This document shows positions 18,980-28,407 of a stretch of 64,000 bases of DNA, in pieces (position 1 is the first letter of the stretch; each line of letters starts with the position of its first letter). The translations under genes were made by a program, and so were the position numbers. A model generated the notes under the pieces. That model saw only the letters and a list, made by a program, of their open reading frames with translations, was not told the origin of the DNA and made no database searches. Origin of the DNA: Paramoeba atlantica (Eukaryota; Discosea); contig CDRNVI010000063.1 of assembly GCA_977017575.1 (NCBI GenBank), positions 62,001 through 126,000 of the forward strand, given 5' to 3'.

Positions 18980-20371
18980 CTAGCACATCTCCTGCGTACT
19001 CGCGCCGTCCCCAAAATGGGCCGAGGACCGCGGAGGGCTCTCCCCCGGGGTGTTCCAGAACCGCTGCACCCCCGTCGCCTCCTTCATCTTCCGAAGCGTG
19101 AACGTGTCCCCGCCCCCTGCCTGGTACGCCAGATGGTGCAACGTGGACTCCCGCTCCGGGGTCTCCCCCTCATCATGAATATCACTCACCCGCATCTTGC
19201 CCCGTTTCGAGAGCACCGCAATCCCGCGCTCCGCTTGGGTCGTGTTCCGCTCCGGGGGGTACAGCCACTTCTCCAGTACCGTCGGGGCGCGTGATTTATG
19301 GGGCGGGGGGACATCAATATCCGAGCGTCTCGCAAAGTACTTAAACCCCTTCGGGAGCCACCCGCCGTAGAGTTTCATTTTACGCTCCTTGGAGAGGGTA
19401 GCGCCTTTGTCTTGAAACGTCCACGCGGTGCCGTTCTCCAGCGCGTCGAGGTAATCCACAGCGGCCCGGGCATGGAGACCGTGGGCGGTGGGATCGTTAA
19501 GGGGATCGGAGAGCTCATGGTAGGCTTCCGTGACCCGGGCGCGTTGGGCAGAGGCCAGGGTAGAGGGCGTGGGGTGCACCACCTCATGACGGACGTCACA
19601 GGAACGCGCGTTAAACGGGTAAAGATGCATTTTAATCTCATCGTAGTCCGCGGAGAGGGGCCCGGAGCGGTGTCCGGCGTTTTGGATACGGTCACACTCC
19701 CGGCGAAGGAAGCCGAGAAAGCGTGAAAAGACGGGAAAGCCTTCGTCTGCCGTTCCAAATTTCGACATGGTGAGGAGTACGGGGCGTTTGCGAAAAAGAA
19801 GTCGCGCGGCTTGTTTGGCTTTGCATTGCATGTGGAAGTCCAGGGTGCTTCCTTTGAAGGAAATGACAAACGCCTCGCGGAACGCGCGGGGACTCTCGTT
19901 GGTTTCTTCCTGATTTACCGCAATCAAGGCATCACTCACACCGTCCCGGATTTCACAAATGTGGGTGTGATCGGACACATTCTTGCCCATCGGCTTAGAC
20001 ATCTTACTTACGAGATCCATCCCAGCATCCCGAGCAAGCTGAATACCCTCTCGTAGAGAACACTCGATCGGGGGCAAGAGCGGCAACATGCCGCCTGTCT
20101 CATTCTTCTGCAGTCCCACTATTTGAACTTTGTTGGAACGAATGTGATGGTTGTGAGGTTGCAGCCCCGTGCATCTCATATACGACATAGTGTCCTTTGC
20201 GGTGCTATCACGGTGACGAGGGGGGCAATAATCCAGCGGGTTAATGCGTAAGCACTCAACGGCATTTTTTTCTGCGGTTGAAAGCAGCGATTGAGATTCC
20301 GCCTCAACGGCATCTAACGCTTCAGCACCAAGAAAAGTGGAAGTGAGACAACGAGTAGAGTAGCGAATCAT
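18980..20371 (-). CDS. Mitochondrial translation initiation factor IF3-like
   Basis: A 463-residue protein that I read as organellar IF3, which keeps ribosomal subunits apart and checks the start codon. The IF3 N-domain fits residues about 74-145 (N-H-H-I-R-S-N-K-V-Q-I-V-G, then L-R-E-G-I-Q-L-A-R-D-A-G-M-D-L-V, compare the bacterial E-A-L-x-x-A-x-x-x-x-L-D-L-V). The C-domain fits about 163-255 (F-R-E-A-F-V-I-S-F-K-G-S-T-L-D-F-H-M-Q-x-K-x-K-Q-A, compare K-E-I-R-x-x-P-x-I-x-x-H-D). A C-terminal extension of about 200 residues follows, not seen in bacteria. The first 50 residues (S-T-R-C-L-T-S-T-F-L-G) suit a mitochondrial presequence. The match is by pattern only. Confidence 0.6.
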   Translation of the reverse strand: MIRYSTRCLTSTFLGAEALDAVEAESQSLLSTAEKNAVECLRINPLDYCPPRHRDSTAKDTMSYMRCTGLQPHNHHIRSNKVQIVGLQKNETGGMLPLLPPIECSLREGIQLARDAGMDLVSKMSKPMGKNVSDHTHICEIRDGVSDALIAVNQEETNESPRAFREAFVISFKGSTLDFHMQCKAKQAARLLFRKRPVLLTMSKFGTADEGFPVFSRFLGFLRRECDRIQNAGHRSGPLSADYDEIKMHLYPFNARSCDVRHEVVHPTPSTLASAQRARVTEAYHELSDPLNDPTAHGLHARAAVDYLDALENGTAWTFQDKGATLSKERKMKLYGGWLPKGFKYFARRSDIDVPPPHKSRAPTVLEKWLYPPERNTTQAERGIAVLSKRGKMRVSDIHDEGETPERESTLHHLAYQAGGGDTFTLRKMKEATGVQRFWNTPGESPPRSSAHFGDGASTQEMC

Positions 20372-20689
20372 CGACGACGAAAAATAAAGCTAATAAAAAA
20401 ATATGCAGCCACTGTACCAAGATGAAATACTAAGATGAATAAATTGTAACTGTTAGCAACGAAGAACAGATATCGGTTTTGTAACCATATTTCGTGCAAA
20501 CAATTTTCAACTGTGTTTTTATACTGCATCTTGGGTGTTTATCGTTTTACGTAACTAAGAGGGTTGAAACCTATGAAAGGCAAAACCTGGCAAAATCAGC
20601 ATATTCCTCATTGAGGTGGCGAAGAAAAGTACCTTGTCAAAATTAGTGAAGAACATACTTGGTCTCCATCGTGCGCTGCAAAACATTTT
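20372..20689. other. Spacer before the mobile-DNA region
   Basis: About 320 bp upstream of the IF3-like gene. No gene seen. It should hold that gene's 5' leader. Confidence 0.4.
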
Positions 20690-20880
20690 TTGCGCCACAA
20701 AAAATGAAAATTGTGAAAAAATTATTTTTCGAAATAAACCCCCAGAAGGGGTAGCCGAGGTCTTGGCGCACATTTTCCACCCCTGTACTCGGGGACGACG
20801 CCCCCTGGTATCAACAGGACGGGGCCGCCGAGTTCGGTTTTTTCTGAAAAGAAAATTGAAAAAGTCAACTTGGCGAAAAA
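20690..20880 (-). repeat. Hairpin-ended repeat family, diverged fragment G
   Basis: Contains the block reading GGGGTAGCCGAGGTCTTGGC and a C/G-run segment followed by GTCCGCCAAGTT-like sequence, as in copies C and D. Ends are lost and the copy is diverged. Confidence 0.55.
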
Positions 20881-21089
20881 TATGGCTTAAAAAATAGTTT
20901 TTCAAAATCGTTTCACCTATCATAGCTTGGACTAGTAAACTAGCAATTACTAAAAGTAGTAAACAGGATAGTAATTACTAAAGTTACTACTTTTTTGGTC
21001 ACTTACTTTTGTTCAGATTTAGGTCACATGTTAAGCTTTGGAAGAGCCCTACTTTTCAGAAACGGTATCCTTATCGTTGTGGAGACTGG

Positions 21090-21554
21090 ATGTCACCATC
21101 CTCCATTTCCAATATTGCTTCTTCCTCTACGAGGGCGAGGAGAATCCTGGTCAACGCATTTTCCGCGTTAACCGCTATTGGTGTCGGAGTGGTTTCCAGT
21201 CTCTCCATTACGGCGGCCGACTACTACTACTACCGATATGCAGAACATGACTCTCCCTTTGACGGACGAAGGAATAATCCGATATATTTCCCAACTCAAG
21301 GCTTCCATCCAAACGAAACTGACGTAGATGAAATATTCTATAGCAGTATTGCGCAGACTGGATATCCCCACGCGGCAATCCCGGATGTACGTCAAAACAT
21401 TGATACGGAATTTCCGCCACGTTTCGCCGCCTTCTTTCGTCCCCGCTTCCCCAGCCCTTCTTCGTCCCCACAGTCGCCGTCCTCTTCCCCGTCCCCTTGT
21501 GTGGAGCTGCCCGGTGTCAGCAAAACAAGACGCCAAGAAACTAGGGTAAGCTAG
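21090..21554 (+). CDS. Possible plus-strand membrane protein, unknown
   Basis: A 154-residue frame from ATG 21090, opposite in direction to all host genes. Residues about 18-45 are hydrophobic and followed by a run of Tyr; the C-terminus is Pro/Ser rich. The N-terminus (Ser and Arg, few acids) would suit mitochondrial import. The frame continues 27 codons upstream without an ATG. It could be a real orphan gene, part of a transposon or chance. The stop lies in a short repeat built on CTAGGGTAA (21540-21600). Confidence 0.3.
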   Translation: MSPSSISNIASSSTRARRILVNAFSALTAIGVGVVSSLSITAADYYYYRYAEHDSPFDGRRNNPIYFPTQGFHPNETDVDEIFYSSIAQTGYPHAAIPDVRQNIDTEFPPRFAAFFRPRFPSPSSSPQSPSSSPSPCVELPGVSKTRRQETRVS

Positions 21555-21780
21555 GGTAAACTAACTAAGGGTAAACTAGGGTAACTAAGAAACTAGGAAG
21601 GGCACTGGTCGAGCTCCATTGTGAGCCCCGCTGGTGAGAGGGCCTCGCAAGCTCCACACACCGTAGCGTGAGTCATCCCTGGTGGTGGAACAGAATATAA
21701 CGACTGTTCCACTACTTCTTTGCCCTATTATGCGAATTGAAGTCACGAATGACGGGTCAGGCCACGTAACCTGACAGGTA

Positions 21781-22410
21781 TTGCTCGTCTATCTGCGAGT
21801 GCGGCATCCCTCTGGGAAAGTCTGCGCGCGACTGACAGCCAGTCATGGCCTCGCCCCATCCACGACGTTCGGGCATGCACGCAATCTGCAGATTGTGTTT
21901 CAATTCAGCCAAAAAGATGCAGTATCAATTCGTCTGTATGCCAAAGCACTTCAAGCGAAAGGCGCATTGAAGCCAACGCGGCAGATGATTCCCGTTACCC
22001 CAGTACAAGTCAAGGAACTCCGCCAACGGGTAACCCTATGCGAATCAATCACAATTCTTCTGTGTTGGAAGGCAGCGGCCAGATGGACGGAAACAGCTCA
22101 GCTCACCAAAGATCGCTTCGTAAAGGTCTCATCCACCGCGGTGATAGTGTATTGGGGAAGGAATACAAAGTCCATGAGACTAAATCCGTACCGCTTGTCG
22201 ACGTGCATGACAATAACAGGAACAGGAACGGAAGAGATAGCACAGTATATTCTAACGATGCGAAGTGGCCAAGTCTTGACAAATACAACCGTCAGGGAAA
22301 TGGATCAGGTCATAGGGGAAATTTTGGGTCCGGGTTACGGAACTCACTCCATCAAGAGGGGAGCGGTGACGTACCTGTTTCGACGTACCTATTTCTTTCG
22401 TAGCAAAAAA
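21781..22410 (+). mobile_element. Fossil tyrosine recombinase (DIRS/VIPER-like retroelement)
   Basis: The translated segment ends with H-S-I-K-R-G-A, close to the H-x-x-R box of tyrosine recombinases, preceded by helices typical of the catalytic domain. VIPER, a DIRS-type retroelement known from trypanosomatids, carries such a recombinase. A Crypton-type origin is an alternative. The piece is a broken fragment, not a whole element. Confidence 0.45.
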
Positions 22411-22414
22411 AGAT

Positions 22415-22655
22415 ATAATACTCATATCCCTTAATGGCGAAACAATCGAACAAGTAGAATCCCTCACATACTTGGGATCAATAATCAACGAGAATATCAC
22501 CCTCCAAAGTGAAATATCAAACAGAATACGGTGCGCGATGGGGAAACTGACGTCTTTGCAACCTATATGGAAAAACGAATCTTTACCAAATCTGATATCC
22601 TGAAACTGAACACGACATACATGCAAATGATTAGGCGGGCACTCAAACTCCCTTG
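22415..22655 (+). mobile_element. LINE reverse-transcriptase C-terminal fragment
   Basis: The translation reads ...V-E-S-L-T-Y-L-G-S-I-I-N-E-N-I-T, then E-I-S-N-R-I-R-C-A-M-G-K-L and later K-S-D-I-L-K-L-N-T-T-Y. This is the conserved region after the catalytic palm of non-LTR retrotransposon RTs (Y-L-G-S-I-I, E-I-x-x-R-I-x-x-A). One frame change occurs near 22575. The fragment stops at the TAGA microsatellite and is 5' truncated. Confidence 0.6.
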
Positions 22656-22659
22656 GATT

Positions 22660-22662
<3 letters not shown>

Positions 22663-22745
<83 letters not shown>
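22663..22745 (+). repeat. (TAGA)n microsatellite
   Basis: About 20 perfect tetranucleotide units. It directly follows the LINE fragment and may have grown from its 3' tail. Confidence 0.95.
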
Positions 22746-22746
<1 letters not shown>

Positions 22747-23051
22747 CACCAAAAAAAATCCAAATCATTCCGGATTGCTCCGGATGGTCACTGGCAAGCC
22801 AGACCCATCACAGACAGATTTGGAAGTTCCGAGGCCGACGTCCTCTACCAGTTTCCGCTTGTCCAAGGCGGCACCAACGTGCTGTTGCCAACACGCTGCG
22901 CCGACGAACTGTACGTCACACGGCTTACCCAAGAGGTGTAAGCCGGGTAAGGGAGCTGGTTCCCTGAGGGGAGGGTCCGGGACGGTCCTCCGAGTACTGG
23001 GCCTAGTCGGTTATCAGCCCAGCCTCTTAGAGTGAGGCCGCCAGGAATATT

Positions 23052-23131
23052 GCGATGAGCGGGTTTGAACTCGCCGTCTGAGCACCATGTGCTTCAAACT
23101 TTGAATTCTTGCCACTCCGCCACCTCCGCCC
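23052..23131 (-). other. tRNA-like sequence (SINE head or pseudogene)
   Basis: On the minus strand TGGCGGAGTGG fits the A box of a class II (Leu/Ser) tRNA and AGTTCAAACCC is close to the B box, about 45 nt apart. Acceptor and T stems do not pair, so it is not a functional tRNA. The minus-strand continuation to about 22.78 kb may be a SINE body. Confidence 0.4.
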
Positions 23132-23157
23132 TAAAGATAGGGCCCTAAAGATAGATA

Positions 23158-23994
23158 CACCCCTGTCCAGCTTCATTTACCTCCCCCCTACAGGTCTTGT
23201 ATTTTGTTCGATTTTGGAAATATTTGGTATGGGACTGTTTTTCGACCCAATCGTCTCGAATGCGCTGTCCTTTTCACTCGAGCGACCTTTTTTCTTCCGA
23301 GACCTTAAAAGTTTCGTCGAAAATCCCGTTTTTCTTTTGCCCACCCTAAAAAAATCCAATTTTTTTACATTTTTTCCTTAATGGTCAAGAGATATCGAAA
23401 TTCCTCTCCCAAATCAGCGCATTCCACCGGAAAGGCGAACACTGATCATAGCACGGTACTAGGAACTAAAATCCTTACGTGCTGTAGCTAATGAGCTAAA
23501 AATCTCCAGGAATGGAGTAAGATATTGGGTGCGGCACTTTGAAAAGCACCAACACGGTACCACCCCACCTCGCAAAAAACGTCGTACGGTAGTTACCAAG
23601 CGCTACCGTCGTACGTGTGTCAAGGTGTGCCGCCAATTAAAGAAGCAAAACCCCGAAGGAACGACCATTAGCCACGTTGCACGCGTGGTTACTAGTTCTC
23701 ACGGTGGTTCGCGACAAAGCGTTACCCGAGCCTTAGATTTACAAGGCTACGGGAAAATTCGCAAAGAGCGTGATGTCGGGCTTACCCCTACGCACGTGAA
23801 GAAACGGCTTATTTTTGCGTGTAAACTTCTTAAATGGAGTGATGCGAAGTTAGCACGTATTGTATTCACGGACGAAAAGCTGTTTACTTGTTCCCTCGGT
23901 TCCCGCGAAAACCATTATGTTGATAAAAGGGGGGCGAAAAAATTAAGGCAGTCTCCCAGACAGAAAAAGTTTTTTGGGGGGAAAGGTATCATGG
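23158..23994 (+). mobile_element. Truncated Tc1/mariner transposon
   Basis: The left terminal region (23158-23300) is homologous to the ends of the MITE at 58024-58415: both carry CTACAGGTCTTGTATTTTG then GATTTTGGAAATATTT. The transposase part (about 23475-23990) has an N-terminal helix-turn-helix (L-R-A-V-A-N-E-L-K-I-S-R-N-G-V), a second DNA-binding region and the first catalytic Asp in V-F-T-D-E-K-L-F. It stops after G-G-K-G-I-M-V-F, before the second Asp, where sequence switches to an LRR gene fragment. At least one frame change lies near the N-terminus. Confidence 0.8.
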
Positions 23995-24204
23995 TATTCT
24001 TTCTCTCCAATTAATGTCCGTCACATGCTTTCCATCTTCACAAATAACACCATCCCACTTACATGCAGCGGTAGATGTGTTCCATGACGGATGTGGATTC
24101 TTGATGCCTGAAATTAATCGTGCAAGTTCGTACTCTTGTGGCAGGCATGCTTCTCTAACTTTTGCAGCTCGTCGAATTTGTGCATTCGAGTCTGTATCAT
24201 CCAT
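23995..24204 (-). pseudogene. LRR family gene fragment 5 (cap only)
   Basis: Encodes the N-terminal cap of an LRR protein: R-R-A-A-K-V-R-E-A-C-L-P-Q-E-Y-E-L-A-R-L, N-P-H-P-S-W-N-T, A-C-K-W-D-G-V-I-C, then stops at the junction with the truncated Tc1/mariner element. It is nearly identical to the cap of LRR protein 3. All repeats are missing. The simplest reading is that the transposon inserted into a paralogue and the rest was lost. Confidence 0.85.
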
Positions 24205-24406
24205 TATGTAAAATGTAAACGAAAACATCTTTCGATGTATGCATTATGTACTCTACACTGGACCTACCTACATGTTATTTATACCTACGTTATATTTATA
24301 ATTTAAAAAAAAGTCCTTGTAATCAAGGTGAACGCCTGGTTGCAGAATACGTTGGCACTTGAATTATTCACTTTCTTTTTCTTACTCAAGTTAAACCCAA
24401 CATGCA

Positions 24407-25207
24407 CTACCTTGCGGGGTTCATCGTAATATTTGTATTCGTGAGTTCAAGTATCAGTCCTTCTGGCAGAAGCCTTCTATCAAGCACACTACGCAACCCC
24501 ACGTTGTTTTCCAAATCAAGTTGCACCAACGTTCGTGGGAGAACCTCCAACGCGACCTCACCTTCGAAACGGTTATTCCCCAGCATCACCGTACACATCC
24601 CCCTCGGGAGTTTCCCCAAATCCAACGCTCCACGAAAAAAATTATCACTCAGGTCCAGGAATTGCAAACTCTGCGGCAACATCGTAAGATTCACTTCCCC
24701 CTCAAACCGATTCTGGCTGAGCCGCAAGTACGTCATATTCATCGGCAGCGCGTTGAGTTCCGCGGTGCCGTTAAATCGGTTCAGGGCGAGTTTGTACCGT
24801 TGCAACGGTGGTGGCAGTGCGGTGAGATCCACGCCCCCCTCCAGGGCGTTACTCTCCACACAGACGAAATGGAGGCTACAGGGGAGGTGGGCAAAGTGGA
24901 GCGCCCCGGAGAGCCCACGGAAGAACCACACAATCATGGTGAGCGCCCCGCTGGGGTCACAGCGGACCCCGTCCCAGGCACAGGCGGGGGTCGCGGTGTG
25001 CCACGTGGGGTGGGGGTTGTGGAGGTCCGCGGTGAGACGGGCGAGGTGGTACTCCGGAGGGAGGGTGCAGGGGGCGATTTTACCGACCCGGGCCCCGAGG
25101 GTAGGGTGTGGGATCTCGGAGGGTGCGGGAGGGGGGTGGTGGATTTTCCGACGTTTGTAAGGGGGGGAGAGACAGGGGGAGGAGGAGGGGTTGTGGGAGG
25201 AGGACAT
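24407..25207 (-). CDS. LRR family protein 6
   Basis: A 266-residue LRR protein from the ATG at 25207; an ATG at 25261 would add 18 residues, and the frame is open to 25690. The region P-P-Y-K-R-R-K-I aligns with P-P-T-K-R-R-K-M near the start of LRR protein 7, which supports these starts. The cap has G-K-I-A-P-C-T-L-P-P-E-Y, N-P-H-P-T-W-H-T and A-C-A-W-D-G-V-R-C. About seven LRRs follow, e.g. L-P-x-x-L-x-x-L-D-L-S-D-N-F-F-R-G-A-L-D-L. Its upstream open frame contains a fragment of another LRR gene. Confidence 0.8.
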   Translation of the reverse strand: MSSSHNPSSSPCLSPPYKRRKIHHPPPAPSEIPHPTLGARVGKIAPCTLPPEYHLARLTADLHNPHPTWHTATPACAWDGVRCDPSGALTMIVWFFRGLSGALHFAHLPCSLHFVCVESNALEGGVDLTALPPPLQRYKLALNRFNGTAELNALPMNMTYLRLSQNRFEGEVNLTMLPQSLQFLDLSDNFFRGALDLGKLPRGMCTVMLGNNRFEGEVALEVLPRTLVQLDLENNVGLRSVLDRRLLPEGLILELTNTNITMNPAR

Positions 25208-25278
25208 GTTGTGGGGGGACGAAAGGTGTGGGGAAGAAAAATAGATGGGAGGTGAGAACATGAAGAGGTGGGGAGACG

Positions 25279-25451
25279 GAAAGCCGTTTCCTTCCACGTG
25301 AAATAGAGTAACAGTTGAAGAGCAACAGTTGAGAGTAACAGCCCTAGGAATATTTACCAAATCTAATTTACCGTTTTCTTTCATCTCACCTAAATAATGA
25401 TCCAATACAGCAATATCCCATCGAATTTGAGTTACCTCGCCCTTCGTATTG
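25279..25451 (-). pseudogene. Fragment of an LRR protein 7-like gene
   Basis: Encodes C-N-T-K-G-E-V-T-Q-I-R-W-D-I, then G-E-M-K-E-N-G-K-L-D-L-V-N-I-P-R, nearly the same as residues at the cap/repeat junction of LRR protein 7 (nucleotides 30540-30720). A short tandem duplication built on AACAGTTGA lies within. It is in the same orientation and frame as LRR protein 6, directly before it. Confidence 0.8.
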
Positions 25452-25761
25452 CATTTGCAATATTTGTACATGAACAAGCGAAATGGGAAAATAAAAGCAA
25501 TAATGGCCTTAATTTCGGCCTCTGAAGATGAGCTGACGAAGTACAAGTGCGTGGTGTTATTACGGGACGGTTTAATTACGGGACGGGTATTTAAGGGACG
25601 ATATAGGGATGGGGTCATGCCTTTGTAGTGGGACAAAAGAACTACAACTGTTGCGCCCAAGTCACAGAGCGCCCAAGTTATCAGGCACATATAAAAATGT
25701 ACTTGTCAGATAGGTGAATCAAAAGGAGATATAGAAGGGAAAATACCTAAAAGAAAAAGTA

Positions 25762-25871
25762 CAGTAGGGCCTTGGAAAAAGGAGAATTAAGTGACGGTTA
25801 ATTTCGGGACACTTTGGCCTTGATGGGGGGTGTCCCTTAATTAACCCGTCCCGGAATAAAGCCCCGCACTG
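25762..25871. mobile_element. Short MITE, pogo/Tc1-type ends
   Basis: 110 bp between TA dinucleotides; begins CAGTAGGGCC and ends GCCCCGCACTG. Such CAGT...ACTG ends with TA duplication are typical of the Tc1/mariner superfamily (pogo/Tigger group). Sequence outside on the left (25560-25610) repeats the ACGGGACGG motif. Confidence 0.5.
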
Positions 25872-26159
25872 TAAATAATTTTAATATTCAGGCTGCTTTT
25901 CAAAACGATTAAAATTTCGGGGAAAAAAGGAGCGATTGGCCCACGACTGAACACGGGAACACCGTCTAAAATTGACAAGCACAAGCAAAGTTTGGCTTGC
26001 GGACAGTAAACCGTCTATCTGTGTCTAGTATATCTGCGTCTAGTATATAGCTATGTCTAGCTTCGCGGCCCCCATTTTTATCCTTTCACATTATTTTCCA
26101 CGTACCCCCCCTTTAAAAGGGCATTTTGCCCAAAATCGGAGTCCTATTAAACTCTATTA

Positions 26160-26965
26160 CTCTCTCACGTGCCGCTGCATCTACACTACGTTCACTGCCT
26201 CACGTGGCAGTGCACTTACTCTCTCACGCGCCACTGCATCTACACTGCGTTCACTGCCTCACGTGGAAGTACACTTACTCTCGCACGTGCCACTGCAGCT
26301 ACAGTGCAGTCACTTACTCTCTCACGCGCCACTGCGTTCACTGCCTCACGTGGCAGTACACTTACTCTTTCACGCCACTGCATCTACACTGCGTTCACTA
26401 CCTCACGTGGCAGTACACTTACTCTCTCAAGTGCCACTGCAGCCACATTGCATTACTGCAGTCAGTTCCTCACGTGGCAGTGCACTTACTCTCGCACGTG
26501 CCACTGCAGCTACACTGCAGTCACTTACTCTCTCACGCGCCACTGCATCTACACTGCGTTCACTGCCTCGCGTGGCAGTACACTTACTCTCTCACGCGCC
26601 ACTGCATCTACACTGCGTTCACTGCCTCACGTGGCAGTACACTTACTCTCGCACGTGCCACTGCAGCTACAGTGCAGTCACTTACTCTCTCACGCGCCAC
26701 TGCGTTCACTGCCTCACGTGGCAGTACACTTACTCTTTCACGCCACTGCATCTACACTGCGTTCACTACCTCACGTGGCAGTACACTTACTCTCTCAAGT
26801 GCCACTGCAGCCACATTGCATTACTGCAGTCAGTTCCTCACGTGGCAGTGCACTTACTCTCGCACGTGCCACTGCAGCTACACTGCAGTCACTTACTCTC
26901 TCACGCGCCACTGTATCTACACTGCGTTCACTGCCTCGCGTGGCAGTACACTTACTCTTTCACGT
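26160..26965 (+). repeat. Satellite with ~60-bp monomers, 368-bp higher-order unit
   Basis: Tandem monomers combine CACGTGGCAGT, ACACTTACTCTCTCACG and GCCACTGCA blocks. A block of about 368 bp starting at 26221 is repeated from 26589 with few changes. The array lacks stop codons in all three plus frames, which is a property of the repeat and not evidence of a gene. An inverted copy lies at 28010-28365. Confidence 0.9.
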
Positions 26966-27039
26966 ACCAATTTTTTTCATAGAGACCCGCTGAGAAAAAT
27001 TGAAATTTCCCAGGAGGGGGCAAGATCAACAACCGCCCC

Positions 27040-27306
27040 TGTATATACAAAATGCAAACCGCGTTTTTGGTGGCCAGCTGGCCACTTTTTCGAGAAAAAG
27101 TATCTGAAAAAAAAATTTGTTCCGAATTTGATTTTTTGGCGATCTTGAGCAAATATTTTTTTTTTCGATTTTTTTAGTAAAATATCGATGTCGGGAATCG
27201 AACCGCGGACGTTCAGCGTCAAAATGGAGCCCCTTTTGCCAACTGGACTACTCAAATGACGCTCCTTAGTCAACCAGTTTGTCGTATCGCAGACCTTTGC
27301 ACACGC
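27040..27306 (+). repeat. Foldback core, left arm, with tRNA-like minus strand
   Basis: Inverted copy of 27711-27975. The minus strand of 27185-27260 carries TAGTCCAGTTGG (A box) and GGTTCGATTCC (perfect B box). D-arm pairing is possible but the other stems fail, so it is a tRNA-derived sequence. Also contains the palindrome GGCCAGCTGGCC. Confidence 0.75.
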
Positions 27307-27710
27307 ACTTTGTTCTACGAAAAATGTTCTAAAATTTGGGAAATAAGGTTGTTTTAGTTGATTTTTAGAGTATTTAAGAGTTCATCTAATGACCTACTGC
27401 TACGTTTTGGAATTTTGAAAAATCCCGATCTTATGATTCTTTGGTGATTTTTTTCACTTTTTGGAATTAACCTTAGTAAGCGAGTTAGATACTCCGTATC
27501 TCCCTCAATGACTTTAGAACACAAAGTCTACAATACTGAGTATAAATCTGCTTTACCATTTTTATTTCTGTCAAAAAAACCGAAAAACGAAAACCAAAAG
27601 TCACAAAGGAATAGCAAAAACTTTGAGTACCTGTAGGTTTCTGTGAATCGCTGTGAGTCACTGTAAGTATTTTTTTGCGACGAAAAAGTTTTTTTTCTTA
27701 AAAAAAAGTG
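27307..27710. other. Spacer of the large foldback
   Basis: About 400 bp of AT-rich unique sequence between the two foldback arms. No ORF or motif that I recognise. Confidence 0.5.
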
Positions 27711-27975
27711 CGTGTGCAAAGGTCTGTGATACGACAAACTGGTTGACTAAGGAGCGTCATTTGAGTAGTCCAGTTGGTAAAGGGGTTCCGTTTTGACGCT
27801 GGACGTCCGCGGTTCGATTCCGGACATCGACATTTTACTAACAAAATCGAAAAAAAAAATATTTGCTCAAGATCGCCAAAAAAACAAATTCGGAACAATT
27901 TTTTCAGATTTTTTCTCTCTCGAAAAAGTGGCCAGCTGGCCACCAAAAACACGGTTTGCATTTTGTATATACATA
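27711..27975 (-). repeat. Foldback core, right arm, with tRNA-like plus strand
   Basis: Reverse complement of the left arm with few changes. Plus-strand 27756-27832 holds the A box TAGTCCAGTTGG and the B box GGTTCGATTCC. Confidence 0.75.
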
Positions 27976-28009
27976 AAGAGAAAAATAATGAGCAGGTCCG
28001 AGTGGTAGT

Positions 28010-28365
28010 GTGCAGCTACAGTACCCGTGAGAGAGTAAGTGCACTGCCACGTGAGGCAGTGGTTGAACAGTGATGCAGTGCAGCTGCAGTGGCACGTTCG
28101 AGAGTAAGTGCACTGCGGCGTGAGGAAGTGACTGTAGTGATGCAGTGCAGCTGCATCACGTACGTGAAAGAGTAAATGTACTGCCACGTGAGGCAGTGAA
28201 CGCAGTGTAGATACAGTGGCGCGTGAGAGTCAGTGACTGCACTGTAGCTGCAGTGGCACGTGCGAGAGTAGGTGCGGCGTGAGGAAGTGACTGCAGTAAT
28301 GCAATGTAGCCGCAATGGCGCTTGATAGAGTAAGTGTACTGCCACGTGAGACAGTGACTGTATTC
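28010..28365 (-). repeat. Satellite array, inverted copy
   Basis: Same monomers as 26160-26965 in reverse orientation (GTAAGTGCACTGCCACGTG blocks), more diverged and shorter. Together with the two arms it makes a symmetric structure about 2.2 kb long. Confidence 0.85.
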
Positions 28366-28407
28366 CAAATCCAAAAAAAAATCCATGTTGTGGATGTGAA
28401 ATGCCAT

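Noticed and set aside
26053-27148. Three overlapping long plus-strand frames of about 270-340 codons
   Set aside because: They are all made by the satellite at 26160-26965, which simply lacks stop codons in every plus frame. The peptides are the same repeat read in three frames.
27185-27832. Functional tRNA genes in the foldback arms
   Set aside because: A and B boxes are good but acceptor, anticodon and T stems do not pair in a tRNA fold; treated as tRNA-derived sequence.
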